Source of the DNA: Desulfosporosinus sp. HMP52
GTDB lineage: Bacteria; Bacillota; Desulfitobacteriia; Desulfitobacteriales; Desulfitobacteriaceae
Length of the DNA stretch: 64,000 nt
Reading direction: 5' to 3'
Assembly: GCF_000765145.1 (NCBI RefSeq)
Contig: NZ_JMGA01000057.1
Span: 1-64,000 of the forward strand
The notes beneath the pieces are model-generated. The model was not told the DNA's origin. It saw nothing but the letters and a program-made list of their open reading frames with translations, and searched no databases. Shown piece by piece: positions 1 through 8,400 of this stretch. How positions within the stretch are numbered: the stretch's first letter is position 1; each line of letters starts with the position of its first letter. Both the position numbers and the translations under genes were made by a program.

Positions 1-173
1 CCCCCCGTGATCTACACCACAGCCTTCGTCGGCGGCGTCAGAGGGGTATAAGAGCCAGGTTCCCACCAGGTACTACCCAGAGGTTTGGCGGAGCTCCCGC
101 CCAAGCGAGTAGGCAAGCCTCGGAGTGCTGGGTATACGGATGTGGGCGAAGCCGCCTGACCCGAACGCATATA
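1..173. other. GC-rich non-coding stretch, possibly a structured RNA
   Basis: No convincing reading frame covers this stretch, which is clearly more GC-rich than its surroundings. Read on the minus strand it can form local stems: GGCGG/CCGCC around 87-101, AGGC/GCCT near 112-121, and a longer pairing of GTATACCCAG with CTGGGTAGTAC that encloses both. This suggests a folded RNA or a remnant of one. I compared it by eye with common riboswitch, 6S, SRP and tmRNA signatures and could not assign it. The window edge may cut it. Confidence 0.3.
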
Positions 174-211
174 CAGGTTTAAGGGGAATCAGCTGATTCC
201 CCTTAAACCTG
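174..211. repeat. perfect 38-bp palindrome
   Basis: The two 19-base arms starting CAGGTTTAAGGGG are exact reverse complements with no spacer. It lies downstream of the minus-strand dehydrogenase gene and could act as an RNA hairpin at its 3' end. However, no T-run follows on either strand, so it is not a standard rho-independent terminator. It may be the boundary of the GC-rich element to its left. Confidence 0.7.
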
Positions 212-257
212 GGTCTCTATCCTGAAATCGCTATTACCGCCTATATTACACCTTAAA

Positions 258-1613
258 TTAGATCTTGGCGATTTTCTCACGATTTCTCAAAACATTTTTA
301 GTGGCATTACGGGTGTCTACTACGAGCTTGGCCTTCTCAACTACCCTCTCATAATCCACATCAGTATGATCTGTTAAGATTAAAACTGTATCTGCATCAG
401 CTAAGGCTTCATCTGTCAAAGGCACGCTTTCTAAGTGAATTGTGCTTCCTCCATGGGGCTCAATCACCGGAATATATGGATCATGATAAGTGATATTGGC
501 TCCTTGCTTGCGCAAGAGTTCAATAATTTTTAAGGCTGGGGATTCACGCATGTCATCAATATCTTTTTTATAGGCAACTCCGAGGACAAAGATATTGGAG
601 TCCTTTAAGCTCTTGTTAACACTGTTCAAGGCCCGCATGACCTTATTAATCACATAATAAGAGACTTCTACATTAATTTCCCCTGCCAGCTCAATGAAGC
701 GGGTGTGAAAATCATATTCCCTAGCTTTCCAGGTGAGGTAGAAGGGATCAATAGGAATACAGTGTCCTCCCACTCCGGGACCGGGGTAAAAGGTCTGAAT
801 CCCAAAGGGTTTTGTTCCGGCAGCTTCCACCACTTCCCAGATATCAATCCCCATGCGGTCGCAAAGCATCATTAACTCATTCACCATGGCAATATTCACT
901 GCCCGATAAGTGTTTTCAAAGACTTTTGTCAATTCTGCAGCAGCCGGCGAAGAAACAGGTACAACGTTGCTGATTGTTTGATTGTAAAGAGCATAAGCAA
1001 TCTCTAAGCAATAAGGCGTCATGCCGCCAACCACTTTAGAGGTGTTTTTCGTAGTAAAGCGTTTATTACCGGGATCGACCCGTTCCGGTGAGAAGGCCAG
1101 AAAGAAGTCCTGTCCTACTTTCAAGCCGGTTTTTTCCAGCAAAGGAAGAATAACTTGCTCTGTGGTTCCCGGATAGGTGGTGCTTTCCAAGGTTATGATT
1201 TGACCGGGACGCAGGCATTTTCTGATTTCTTCTGTGGATGCCTGAATATAGGAGATATCCGGATCTCGGGTAACTGTCAGCGGTGTGGGAACACAGATAA
1301 TTACTACATCACATTCTGCTAATCTTGAAAAATCCGTGGTTGCCTGTAACAACCCCTTATCAATCATTGCCTTGAGGTCTTCGTCTTTGACATCCCCGAT
1401 ATAGTTGTCCGCAGCGTTTACACGAGCAACCCGGGCCGAGTTAATGTCAAACCCTAGTACCGGAAAGCCAACCTTCCCTTTTTCAACAGCTAATGGTAGG
1501 CCCACATAGCCTAAACCGATAACGCCAATCTTTGCTTGATGTTTTTCTATTTTTTCTTTAAGAGTTTTGGCAATGACATCTTCATTGGTAATCACATTTT
1601 TAACGGTTAACAT
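258..1613 (-). CDS. UDP-N-acetylhexosamine 6-dehydrogenase (WbpA/WecC-like)
   Basis: A cytosolic nucleotide-sugar dehydrogenase that oxidises a UDP-sugar at C6 with two NAD+ to the uronic acid, feeding surface-polysaccharide synthesis. Visible: the Rossmann motif GLGYVGLP (33-40), the ESTTYPGTTE loop (143-152), FSPERVDPGN (174-183), catalytic-site Lys230, and the nucleophilic Cys285 in GGHCIPIDP. The C-terminal UDP-binding domain carries GVAYKKDIDDMRESP. The STTYPGT and SPERVDPGN motifs resemble the UDP-GlcNAc dehydrogenase (WbpA) branch more than UDP-glucose dehydrogenases, but the exact substrate is inferred. 451 aa is a normal length. The ribosome site AAGGGGGAA (1621-1629) overlaps the stop of the upstream dehydratase gene, so the two are co-transcribed. 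Confidence 0.88.
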   Translation of the reverse strand: MLTVKNVITNEDVIAKTLKEKIEKHQAKIGVIGLGYVGLPLAVEKGKVGFPVLGFDINSARVARVNAADNYIGDVKDEDLKAMIDKGLLQATTDFSRLAECDVVIICVPTPLTVTRDPDISYIQASTEEIRKCLRPGQIITLESTTYPGTTEQVILPLLEKTGLKVGQDFFLAFSPERVDPGNKRFTTKNTSKVVGGMTPYCLEIAYALYNQTISNVVPVSSPAAAELTKVFENTYRAVNIAMVNELMMLCDRMGIDIWEVVEAAGTKPFGIQTFYPGPGVGGHCIPIDPFYLTWKAREYDFHTRFIELAGEINVEVSYYVINKVMRALNSVNKSLKDSNIFVLGVAYKKDIDDMRESPALKIIELLRKQGANITYHDPYIPVIEPHGGSTIHLESVPLTDEALADADTVLILTDHTDVDYERVVEKAKLVVDTRNATKNVLRNREKIAKI

Positions 1614-1627
1614 TTCTGTTTTCCCCC

Positions 1628-3511
1628 TTACTGATTAACGACTACTTTTTCTGTTTTCTTACGGAAGGCCGGAATAACTGTCTGCAACAGCTTGATGACT
1701 TCATCTCTGGTTAAAAAGCTACCCCGTTCTCGAATAATATGGGTTAACTCTTCCAGGAGCTTAACATCAATGTTATTGGGCTTGGCAACGAAGATTCTAC
1801 TATGTTTAGTTGAAGTGACTCCCTCTTCAGCCGTCAACAACTCTTCAAAGAGCTTTTCCCCCGGCCGAATTCCTGTGAATTGTATCTTAATATCAACATC
1901 CGGTTCAAACCCAGAAAGCCGAATTAAGTCTTTAGCCAAGTCTACAATCTTAACAGGTTTCCCCATATCCAAGATAAAGATCTCTCCGCCCCGAGCCATA
2001 GCTCCGGCTTGGATAACTAACTGAGCTGCCTCAGGGATTGTCATAAAGTAACGCACCATATCAGGATGGGTGACCGTAACAGGACCGCCTTGGGCAATTT
2101 GCCGTTTAAAGGTAGGAATTACGCTGCCACGACTTCCCAATACATTCCCAAACCTAACTGCGACAAATTTTGTCTGAGAACGAAGGTCTAAACTTTGAAT
2201 AATCATTTCTGACGTACGTTTTGTGGCCCCCATAACGCTTGTTGGGTTAACCGCCTTGTCTGTAGAAATTGAAACAAAAGTCTTTACTTTTACTTCGTCA
2301 GCAGCTTCCGCTAAATTTTGTGTACCGACAACATTATTTTTAAGCGCTTCCTCCGGGTTTCTTTCCATCAAAGGAACATGTTTATGAGCCGCTGCGTGGA
2401 AGACAACCCCGGGCTTATAGCGTTCGAAAATTAAGAAGACTTTTTCCCGATCTTTAATATCCAAGATCTCTGTAATATAGTCAATTCCAGGGTGCTCAGA
2501 GCGCAATTCTTGTTCGATGTCAAAAATGGTATTTTCCCCATGCCCCAGTAAGACCATCCTCCCAGGATTAAACCTGGCGATTTGACGACAGATTTCCGAA
2601 CCGATTGAACCCCCTGCTCCGGTAATAATCACCGTCTCTCCTGCAACATAGCCAGCTACTTCCTCTAAATCGACTGAAACCGGGTCTCGACCAAGTAAAT
2701 CCTCTACTTGAACTTGGCGAATCGGTTTAACATTCATGTCACCGCTGATAATGTCATAGACGCCGGGCATAATTTTTAGAATTACCCCTAATTTTTCGCA
2801 GATTTGGACAATCTCGCGAACCGCCTCCCCTGATGCAGAGGGCATAGCAATAATAACTTCATCCACATTATGTCCTTTTACAACCCGGGCAATATCTATA
2901 CGGGTACCCAAAACAGGAATACCTAACAACTGGAGCTTCTGTTTTGAATGGTTATCATCGATAAACCCAATCGGACGCCCATCCCGATAGTTCCGGTTTT
3001 TTAATTCCCGAGCCGCTAATACCCCGGCATCCCCCGCCCCAACAATGAGCACCTGCTTTTGGGAGCCTGGAACATGGCGATCAAAGGCGTTTTCCTGCAA
3101 GATCCGCCAGATGAACCTGGATCCTCCAATTAAAAAGACCATAGCCAACCAAAGAAGCACCGCCGCAGTATGGGGCATCCTAACATAGGAAAGGGTGTCT
3201 GCATTTGATAAACCATAAAAATAAACTGCCGCAACAGTTCCGCCGGTTCCAACGGAAACCGCATAAACAATAGAGAGCAACTCCCCGGTACTTGCATACT
3301 GCCAGAGGCGGTTATATAGCCCAAAGACATAGAAAACAGCCAGATATAAAATAGTTCCCCCAATGGCTGTGTGATAATAGGTCTGATAATAATCTAGAGG
3401 TATGCCTTCTTCAAAGCGCAAATAAAAACTGCCGAAAGCTGCCAAGTTGATTAACAAAGCATCAATCAGCATTAAAATCAACGTTCGTTTGCGGAATAAC
3501 ACGTAGCTCAA
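1628..3511 (-). CDS. membrane-bound UDP-GlcNAc 4,6-dehydratase/epimerase family (FlaA1/CapD/WbpM type)
   Basis: An inner-membrane nucleotide-sugar dehydratase of the long WbpM/CapD form. Residues 1-135 hold four hydrophobic helices. A CoA-binding-like Rossmann domain follows (GAGDAG near 158-163), then the catalytic short-chain-dehydrogenase domain with TGAGGSIG (297-304), STDKA (416-420) and MGATK (427-431). The usual YxxxK tyrosine is Met427, which is normal for the membrane-bound long family and not a sign of decay. The product, a 4-keto-6-deoxy UDP-sugar, would feed N-acetylated deoxysugars for capsule, glycan or flagellin decoration. It sits directly upstream of the dehydrogenase; the stop overlaps the next gene's ribosome site. 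627 aa is typical. Confidence 0.88.
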   Translation of the reverse strand: MSYVLFRKRTLILMLIDALLINLAAFGSFYLRFEEGIPLDYYQTYYHTAIGGTILYLAVFYVFGLYNRLWQYASTGELLSIVYAVSVGTGGTVAAVYFYGLSNADTLSYVRMPHTAAVLLWLAMVFLIGGSRFIWRILQENAFDRHVPGSQKQVLIVGAGDAGVLAARELKNRNYRDGRPIGFIDDNHSKQKLQLLGIPVLGTRIDIARVVKGHNVDEVIIAMPSASGEAVREIVQICEKLGVILKIMPGVYDIISGDMNVKPIRQVQVEDLLGRDPVSVDLEEVAGYVAGETVIITGAGGSIGSEICRQIARFNPGRMVLLGHGENTIFDIEQELRSEHPGIDYITEILDIKDREKVFLIFERYKPGVVFHAAAHKHVPLMERNPEEALKNNVVGTQNLAEAADEVKVKTFVSISTDKAVNPTSVMGATKRTSEMIIQSLDLRSQTKFVAVRFGNVLGSRGSVIPTFKRQIAQGGPVTVTHPDMVRYFMTIPEAAQLVIQAGAMARGGEIFILDMGKPVKIVDLAKDLIRLSGFEPDVDIKIQFTGIRPGEKLFEELLTAEEGVTSTKHSRIFVAKPNNIDVKLLEELTHIIRERGSFLTRDEVIKLLQTVIPAFRKKTEKVVVNQ

Positions 3512-3760
3512 CCCTTTCTCGATAAACCAACATTAAACTTTATCGTTCTAAAGTTTACTACAACTTACCTGCTTTTACAACTAAAACAGAGGACCGGGGC
3601 GTAAGGACTGAATGCCAATTAGGTAATAAATTCAGGCATAAAGTTGATCAATCTACTATAAAAAACAATTATGTAAAAGCGATTTCAGAATCACGTAGAT
3701 ATGCATGTTTATGAACTATAGTTTATCATACCCCTTAGTTCTATGCATAGACAAATAAGA

Positions 3761-3793
3761 ATGAGCTGCTTGTCATTAAAGACCGCAGCCCAT
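3761..3793 (-). terminator. probable terminator after the 3799-4443 gene
   Basis: ATGAGCTGC pairs with GCAGCCCAT across a 15-base loop. On the minus strand the sequence that follows is only moderately T-rich (TCTTATTTG). On the plus strand a TTTTT run follows, so it may work in both directions. Confidence 0.45.
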
Positions 3794-3798
3794 TTTTC

Positions 3799-4443
3799 TT
3801 ACTGTATTGTACTCTCGCCGGTAATCAACCACCGGGAGTTTTGTTTTATTAGATTGACCCGTACTTGGACAATCTGTTCATGCTCTTCTCCAACGGGAGT
3901 GCCATCCGTTAGACTATAATCTCTAGCTGTGTATCGATAATCGACTCTCAAGGTGGCTGTATTATCCGTGACACTTTCTACATCAATTTGATCAAAGACT
4001 ATTTGGCTTACATCCAGCCCTATTCCCTGAACCAAATATTCTTCTGCCCGGCGGGCATGTTTCTCAAACAAATCCCCCGTATACGCTTTGCCAAGTTTCA
4101 GACGGAAGGTCGCCATATCCGTTGATTTCCAAGCTCCAAAAAAGGTTCCGATGTTTTGTTTATAGTCAGTGATAACTTGTTGGGTCAAAAGTGATTGTTT
4201 ATTGGAAAGAGTATGTGAATCGCTTTCAGTTAAGTTATCTGCCGCCAAATTCGAGTCCGGGATTAATGTCTGATTCGGATCACTAACTGTACCGGAAACT
4301 GTTTGTATCTTATCTTGGCCACGTAATTTGGAGATGAATGAGGTTGGGGAACCCGAATTCGTGAGTAAAGACACACCCAGTGTCCCGAAAAGCACACCAA
4401 CACCTAACGCCAATACTCCAATCAGATAATTCATTTTACGCAT
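3799..4443 (-). CDS. membrane-anchored protein of unknown function with NTF2-like C-terminal region
   Basis: I do not recognise a named family. The start is placed at ATG 4443 because AAGGAG (4456-4461) lies upstream of it; a frame-extending TTG at 4464 would put that site inside the gene. The protein (214 aa) has a short basic N-terminus, one hydrophobic helix (about residues 6-28), a polar Ser/Asp/Asn-rich linker to about residue 75, and a folded C-terminal domain. That domain has alternating strands (TATLRVDYRYTA, QIVQVRVNLIK, SRWLITGES) of the kind seen in NTF2-like/IMS-type domains. It is probably attached to the membrane with the domain outside. Surface-glycan genes lie upstream and downstream on the same strand, but no functional link is shown. 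Confidence 0.6.
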   Translation of the reverse strand: MRKMNYLIGVLALGVGVLFGTLGVSLLTNSGSPTSFISKLRGQDKIQTVSGTVSDPNQTLIPDSNLAADNLTESDSHTLSNKQSLLTQQVITDYKQNIGTFFGAWKSTDMATFRLKLGKAYTGDLFEKHARRAEEYLVQGIGLDVSQIVFDQIDVESVTDNTATLRVDYRYTARDYSLTDGTPVGEEHEQIVQVRVNLIKQNSRWLITGESTIQ

Positions 4444-4944
4444 AAAGACCAGAATCTCCTTCAAATGATTTTTATTAGTATCTTGACCAAAGGAAGGAGA
4501 TGTTAGACATTTAGCTGAGAATATTTGTTATTCTACTGAAAATGCCCTCCAAACAACAAGACCAGCCTGCTAAAGACTGGTCTTGGGTGATGAAACATAT
4601 TCAGTTTTTGCCATCTTGTTAGTATAAACCTCGCCATAACCAGGTTAATTCCTACTAACCAAAATGTTTATTAATTTTTTAGATTTTCGAAATATTATTT
4701 TTTTCCGCTTTCCCCCCAGCTTTTACGGATCTGTTAATCCATAAACTAACCAATTTGATGGATCAATCTATCTAAAATCCGAGTATAGTGCTCATCGACT
4801 CCACTGATGAGCTTTTGACATAAAAATTAAATACAAGAGGCCATTGTGCACCTTGAATACAATTTAGTGTAGTCCTTTTAACCTATAGTGCTGCAGATAA
4901 GCTTCATACCATTCCTAGATTTCTTGCTTTAACAGATGCCTAAA
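4444..4944. other. 501-bp AT-rich intergenic region
   Basis: No credible gene on either strand. It holds the ribosome site of the 3799-4443 gene at its left end and a CAAGACCAG/CTGGTCTTG hairpin at 4557-4585 (9-bp stem, 11-base loop). The remainder, about 4590-4944, is AT-rich and without clear structure. Confidence 0.5.
4557..4585 (-). terminator. hairpin, weak terminator candidate
   Basis: A 9-bp perfect stem with an 11-base loop, followed on the minus strand by TTGTTT. It could end transcripts of the 4945-5703 gene, although it lies about 360 bp beyond that stop codon. Confidence 0.35.
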
Positions 4945-5703
4945 TTATGTTCGTTTGGTTGCAAATGGCGTCGCCCCGTATATTTTGGAACTTGTGTCAT
5001 TACGCAATAGGTGAGCATCGAGATCATGAATTCCTTGGTGGAACTGTTCAATTCGAGTTTTATCCTTCGAATCAAAGGCATCGATTCCACTATTCAAAAG
5101 TACATCCAGATAGCCTGTAAAAGCTGCTGCCTTAGCAATATTCGCTTCGTTCTTATATTGCTTGTCCAATAATGTCTTATGGAAAACAATATACTTCTTA
5201 ATATCTTCCTCATTCATCTGTGGACCTGCTGCCGGTCCATAGAGATAACCATCCACATACTGGTGGACATTCCATGCAGATCCAAAAGCTAATGTTTTAG
5301 CATCATTACTTAATGCAGCTTCTCCAAAGTAGCTAGCGATAGACGGCGCCATGTCTATCTGCTTAGTGTCCGGCTCTTTATACTTATTCTTTGATCCGGA
5401 ATCATTTTGTGGAGGTGCATTGAGAGTATTAGGTACTGTTGTTGTAGGTGTTGTAGGTGTTGTTTCCGCCGCTCCTTGTGCTGTAGGTGGAGCAGTCCCT
5501 TCCGGCAACATTGTGCCATTACTACCGCTAATGTTTTTATCATCAACGGTTGGTGTTTGAATAACTACCTGATCTGTGATAGCACTTTGCTGCCGGAAAA
5601 CTTTCCAGACGCTAGGGCCATATACCCCCGCTGCAACAACAGCTCCTGCAAGAACTAACGTTCCTGCTAAGGTTACTATCCTCTTTTTGTCGATTGGTAT
5701 CAT
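4945..5703 (-). CDS. exported or membrane-anchored protein of unknown function
   Basis: Not assignable to a family by eye. It begins with a basic stretch and a hydrophobic helix (about residues 9-28), consistent with a signal anchor. A low-complexity linker rich in Pro, Thr, Gln and Asn (about 50-115) spaces the domain from the membrane. A mostly helical C-terminal domain of about 130 residues follows, without Cys and with many Lys/Asp. AAGGAGG sits seven to eight bases before the ATG, so the start is firm. 252 aa. The layout resembles extracytoplasmic proteins spanning the wall. It shares strand and general architecture, but no obvious sequence similarity, with the 3799-4443 product. Confidence 0.65.
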   Translation of the reverse strand: MIPIDKKRIVTLAGTLVLAGAVVAAGVYGPSVWKVFRQQSAITDQVVIQTPTVDDKNISGSNGTMLPEGTAPPTAQGAAETTPTTPTTTVPNTLNAPPQNDSGSKNKYKEPDTKQIDMAPSIASYFGEAALSNDAKTLAFGSAWNVHQYVDGYLYGPAAGPQMNEEDIKKYIVFHKTLLDKQYKNEANIAKAAAFTGYLDVLLNSGIDAFDSKDKTRIEQFHQGIHDLDAHLLRNDTSSKIYGATPFATKRT

Positions 5704-5995
5704 TAGTCTCTTCCCTCCTTTAGTCTTTTTTGGTACAAGTGCATTCTACCAATTATTGGAAGAAAAGAGTGTCGTTTTCGCTGTAGAGTTTGGTCCATTT
5801 TCCGTTCTGAATTTCCATTAAAATCCACAAGACCTCTTGCTGTCCATATAATTCGCGATTAAGGTCCAGCATTATTGAAAATAATTTGCTAATTACTCGC
5901 CTAAAGTGTTGACGTTAATATAGAAAACTTGACTGGCCCTAGGCGCAGGCGGCTGTCTTAGGTGCACTGATGCTTCAGACGACGACGAAGACACT

Positions 5996-6085
5996 GTCTT
6001 CGCACGGATTAAACCTTCTTGCAGCACCGTCTTCGCACGGATTAAGCCTTCTTGCAGCACCGTCTTCGCACGAATTAGCCTTCAA
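5996..6085. repeat. 33-bp tandem repeat, about 2.7 copies
   Basis: GTCTTCGCACG recurs at 5996, 6029 and 6062, an exact 33-base period. The first two copies differ by one or two bases and the third is truncated and more divergent. The flank 5941-5980, with GGCGCAGGCGGCTGTCTTAGG, is more GC-rich than the neighbourhood. The period is a multiple of three. Confidence 0.8.
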
Positions 6086-6138
6086 TTTTTATTCATCATT
6101 GATGCCTCCTAGCGACATGAAAGTCTGGTAAGTAAATA

Positions 6139-6165
6139 GAAAAACCTCACCTTAAGCGGCGAGGT
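6139..6165 (-). terminator. galU rho-independent terminator
   Basis: On the minus strand ACCTCGCCGC...GGTGAGGT forms a stem with one mismatch and is followed directly by TTTTT. It lies about 40 bases past the galU stop. Confidence 0.75.
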
Positions 6166-6202
6166 CATGATTTTGATAACTTTTGACTACTTTTAACTAC
6201 TT

Positions 6203-7090
6203 TTAACTAGTTTTATCTGCTTTCCTAACAATGTCCCGCAGATAATTAATCAGATCCTCAGAAAGATCTCCTCGCCGCAAGGCATAATCGATGGTTGCTT
6301 CCACAAACCCCAGTTTGTCTCCAACATCATATCTGCGACCCTCAAACTCATAAGCGAGTATTTCCTGAAATCGACCGAGTTCTTTAATACCGTCTGTCAG
6401 CTGTACTTCTCCGCCCCTGCCCGCCGGTAATTCCTCTAGAATATTGAATATCTCCGGATTTAGGATGTAACGTCCCATGATGGCTAAACGAGTTTCCGGC
6501 GCTTCCTCCGGACGGGGTTTCTCCACCATATTCTTGGCTCTGTATAGTCGATCGGCGAATTTTTCTCCATCGACTATCCCGTATTTGATTGTGTCCTCAT
6601 AGGGAACCTCTTGTACCCCGACAATACTTGCTCCGTAGCGCTGGTAATGATTAATCATTTGCTTTAATGCCGGTACTTCAGAGTAAATTACGTCATCTCC
6701 TAAGAGAACTGCAAAAGGCTCATTGCCAATAAATTTTCGAGCACTATAGATTGCGTGGCCTAAGCCTAAGGCTTCTTTTTGCCGAACGTAATAGATATCA
6801 GCCATTCGAGCAATATCCTGAACAAGGTCTAAGAGCTCATCTTTGGAGTTTTTTTCCAAAAACCCTTCGAGTTCCATAGAGCGGTCAAAGTGATCCTCTA
6901 TAGCACGTTTGTTTCGTCCTGTTACGATAATTATGTCTTCTATGCCGGATTGGATAGCTTCCTCTACAATGTGCTGAATTGTTGGCTTATCCACAATCGG
7001 CAGCATCTCTTTCGGTTGGGCTTTAGTGGCCGGTAAAAATCGAGTTCCCAACCCAGCTGCCGGTATCACTGCTTTACGAATTCTACGCAT
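6203..7090 (-). CDS. galU: UTP-glucose-1-phosphate uridylyltransferase
   Basis: Makes UDP-glucose from UTP and glucose 1-phosphate in the cytosol, the precursor for glycolipid and polysaccharide synthesis. The nucleotidyltransferase signature is at the N-terminus ([16 protein letters not shown], then [11 protein letters not shown]). Further family blocks are [29 protein letters not shown] and [10 protein letters not shown]. The start is placed at ATG 7090 (MRRIRKA) because AAAGGAG lies eight bases before it; upstream in-frame ATGs at 7114 and 7108 would place that site inside the gene. 295 aa is the usual length. It is a single-gene unit with its own terminator, near other nucleotide-sugar genes. 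Confidence 0.95.
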   Translation of the reverse strand: MRRIRKAVIPAAGLGTRFLPATKAQPKEMLPIVDKPTIQHIVEEAIQSGIEDIIIVTGRNKRAIEDHFDRSMELEGFLEKNSKDELLDLVQDIARMADIYYVRQKEALGLGHAIYSARKFIGNEPFAVLLGDDVIYSEVPALKQMINHYQRYGASIVGVQEVPYEDTIKYGIVDGEKFADRLYRAKNMVEKPRPEEAPETRLAIMGRYILNPEIFNILEELPAGRGGEVQLTDGIKELGRFQEILAYEFEGRRYDVGDKLGFVEATIDYALRRGDLSEDLINYLRDIVRKADKTS

Positions 7091-7381
7091 GCTAATGTCT
7101 CCTTTCATCCACATTAAGCTTCCTCTTTATAGGGAGCCATCTGGCTTCAGTTACCCAAGCCTGATGTTAAAATAATCAAGATGATCACCAATAGTGCACT
7201 TATTAATTATATCTTTCAGTTGTAAAATAATTCGCTCTTTCTTTCACAGATAGAATTTCGACATAAGATATTAATTACCTTCCGTATTAGAAATATATGT
7301 AAAAATATATAAAATATGTGGTTTTTCATCATGATTCACCAAAATACACTGTGAATATTTCCCTAAGTCTAAGTTGACGGC

Positions 7382-7424
7382 AAAAGCGACCTCCTTACGA
7401 TGAAACTGAAAGGCGACCGCTTTT
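7382..7424 (+). terminator. orphan hairpin with T-run
   Basis: AAAAGCG pairs with CGCTTTT, with extra partial pairing inside, and TTTTT follows on the plus strand. No plus-strand gene precedes it. It resembles the terminator at 24991-25037 (shared AAAAGCG arms and GACCGCTTTTT end). Confidence 0.45.
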
Positions 7425-7491
7425 TAAGATAATTTCTTATGAAGTTTTAGTGCACCTCGGTTTTGGGACCTCCAGCTTTGCGCAGACAAAA

Positions 7492-7529
7492 AAAACGCAA
7501 GGTCAAATCTAATCAGCACCTTGCGTTTT
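7492..7529 (-). terminator. clpP rho-independent terminator
   Basis: A 12-bp perfect stem AAAACGCAAGGT/ACCTTGCGTTTT with a 14-base loop. On the minus strand it runs into a T-run of eight (7488-7495), about 20 bases after the clpP stop. Confidence 0.9.
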
Positions 7530-7550
7530 AATATAGTCTCTCTTGATTAT

Positions 7551-8162
7551 TTACTTTTCTGTAGCAACTTCAAGCTTTTCCAGCACTTGATCCACCAGAC
7601 CATATTCTTTGGCTTCTTCCGCAGTCATGTAATAATCACGTTCTGTATCCTTTTCAACCTTTTCAATAGGTTGACCGGTTCTCTCGGCAAGAATTTTATT
7701 CATTTTTGCTTTAGTTCTTAGCAGTTGCTTGGCATGTATTTCAATTTCTGTCGCTTGTCCGGAAAGTCCATGCCCGCCGATTAAGGGCTGATGAATCAAG
7801 ACCTCCGAGTTTGGTAAAGCGACTCGTTTTCCCTTTGTTCCACTTGCCAGCAGAAAGGCCCCCATGCTTGCAGCCATTCCAATACAAATTGTCCGCACAT
7901 CAGAGCGAATGTATTGCATAGTGTCATAAATAGCCATTCCCGCTGTGATAGAACCCCCAGGGCTATTAATATAAAGATTAATGTCCTTCTCCGGATCTTC
8001 AGCTTCGAGGAAAAGCATTTGTGCCACGACTAGGTTAGCAACATCGTCATCAATGCCACCCCCCAGGAAAATAATCCGATCTTTGAGAAGACGGGAGTAT
8101 ATATCGTAGGAGCGTTCCCCACGATTTGTTTGTTCAACTACCATTGGAACCAGATAACCCAT
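7551..8162 (-). CDS. clpP: ATP-dependent Clp protease proteolytic subunit
   Basis: A serine peptidase that forms the tetradecameric ClpP barrel and works with a Clp ATPase. The catalytic triad is visible: Ser99 in GMAASMGAF, His124 in EVLIHQP and Asp172 in KDTERD. The family start ([23 protein letters not shown]) is intact. The start is set at ATG 8162, eight bases after AGGGGG (8171-8176), in preference to a TTG at 8168 only two bases from it. 203 aa, slightly longer than the classic 194-197. No clpX or tig lies beside it, so this may be a second, stand-alone clpP; the window cannot tell. Confidence 0.95.
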   Translation of the reverse strand: MGYLVPMVVEQTNRGERSYDIYSRLLKDRIIFLGGGIDDDVANLVVAQMLFLEAEDPEKDINLYINSPGGSITAGMAIYDTMQYIRSDVRTICIGMAASMGAFLLASGTKGKRVALPNSEVLIHQPLIGGHGLSGQATEIEIHAKQLLRTKAKMNKILAERTGQPIEKVEKDTERDYYMTAEEAKEYGLVDQVLEKLEVATEK

Positions 8163-8400
8163 TTTCAATTCCCCCTATTTACTCTTATTTAGGCGTCCTT
8201 ACTTTAACTATTATATTCTTGCCGATTAACTTTATTTTAGTACAAAAGGTCAGTTAAGGTCAAATGATTTGTTGTAAAAACCTCCACTAACCATATATTT
8301 TATTAGTTTCGTCAAATAACCTACCGTGATCTCCGCCAAGGAGAAGAAGTTATCATCAACGCCTACTTGTTGTAATTCGCCCCTAAAGTAGTAGAAGTTT

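Larger units (their letters stand above)
5704..6202. other. intergenic region with tandem repeat and galU terminator
   Basis: It holds the promoter side of the 4945-5703 gene, a 33-bp tandem repeat (5996-6085) and the galU terminator (6139-6165). A plus-strand frame of 53 codons (5970-6131) reads through the repeat, but no good ribosome site precedes it and I do not call it a gene. Confidence 0.5.
7091..7550. other. 460-bp intergenic region with two terminator hairpins
   Basis: It carries the galU ribosome site at the left end, an AT-rich stretch 7200-7370, a hairpin at 7382-7424 ending in TTTTT on the plus strand, and the strong clpP terminator at 7492-7529. No gene is supported. Confidence 0.5.

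Noticed and set aside
1-173. Known riboswitch, 6S RNA, SRP RNA or tmRNA
   Set aside because: I looked for the conserved cores of these RNAs on both strands and none could be matched with confidence, so it is left unidentified.
5996-6085. CRISPR-like array
   Set aside because: The 33-bp units are directly adjacent with no spacers, only about 2.7 copies, and no cas genes are nearby.
5970-6131. 53-codon plus-strand gene through the tandem repeat
   Set aside because: No ribosome site, composition dictated by the repeat, and other frames are also open across it.
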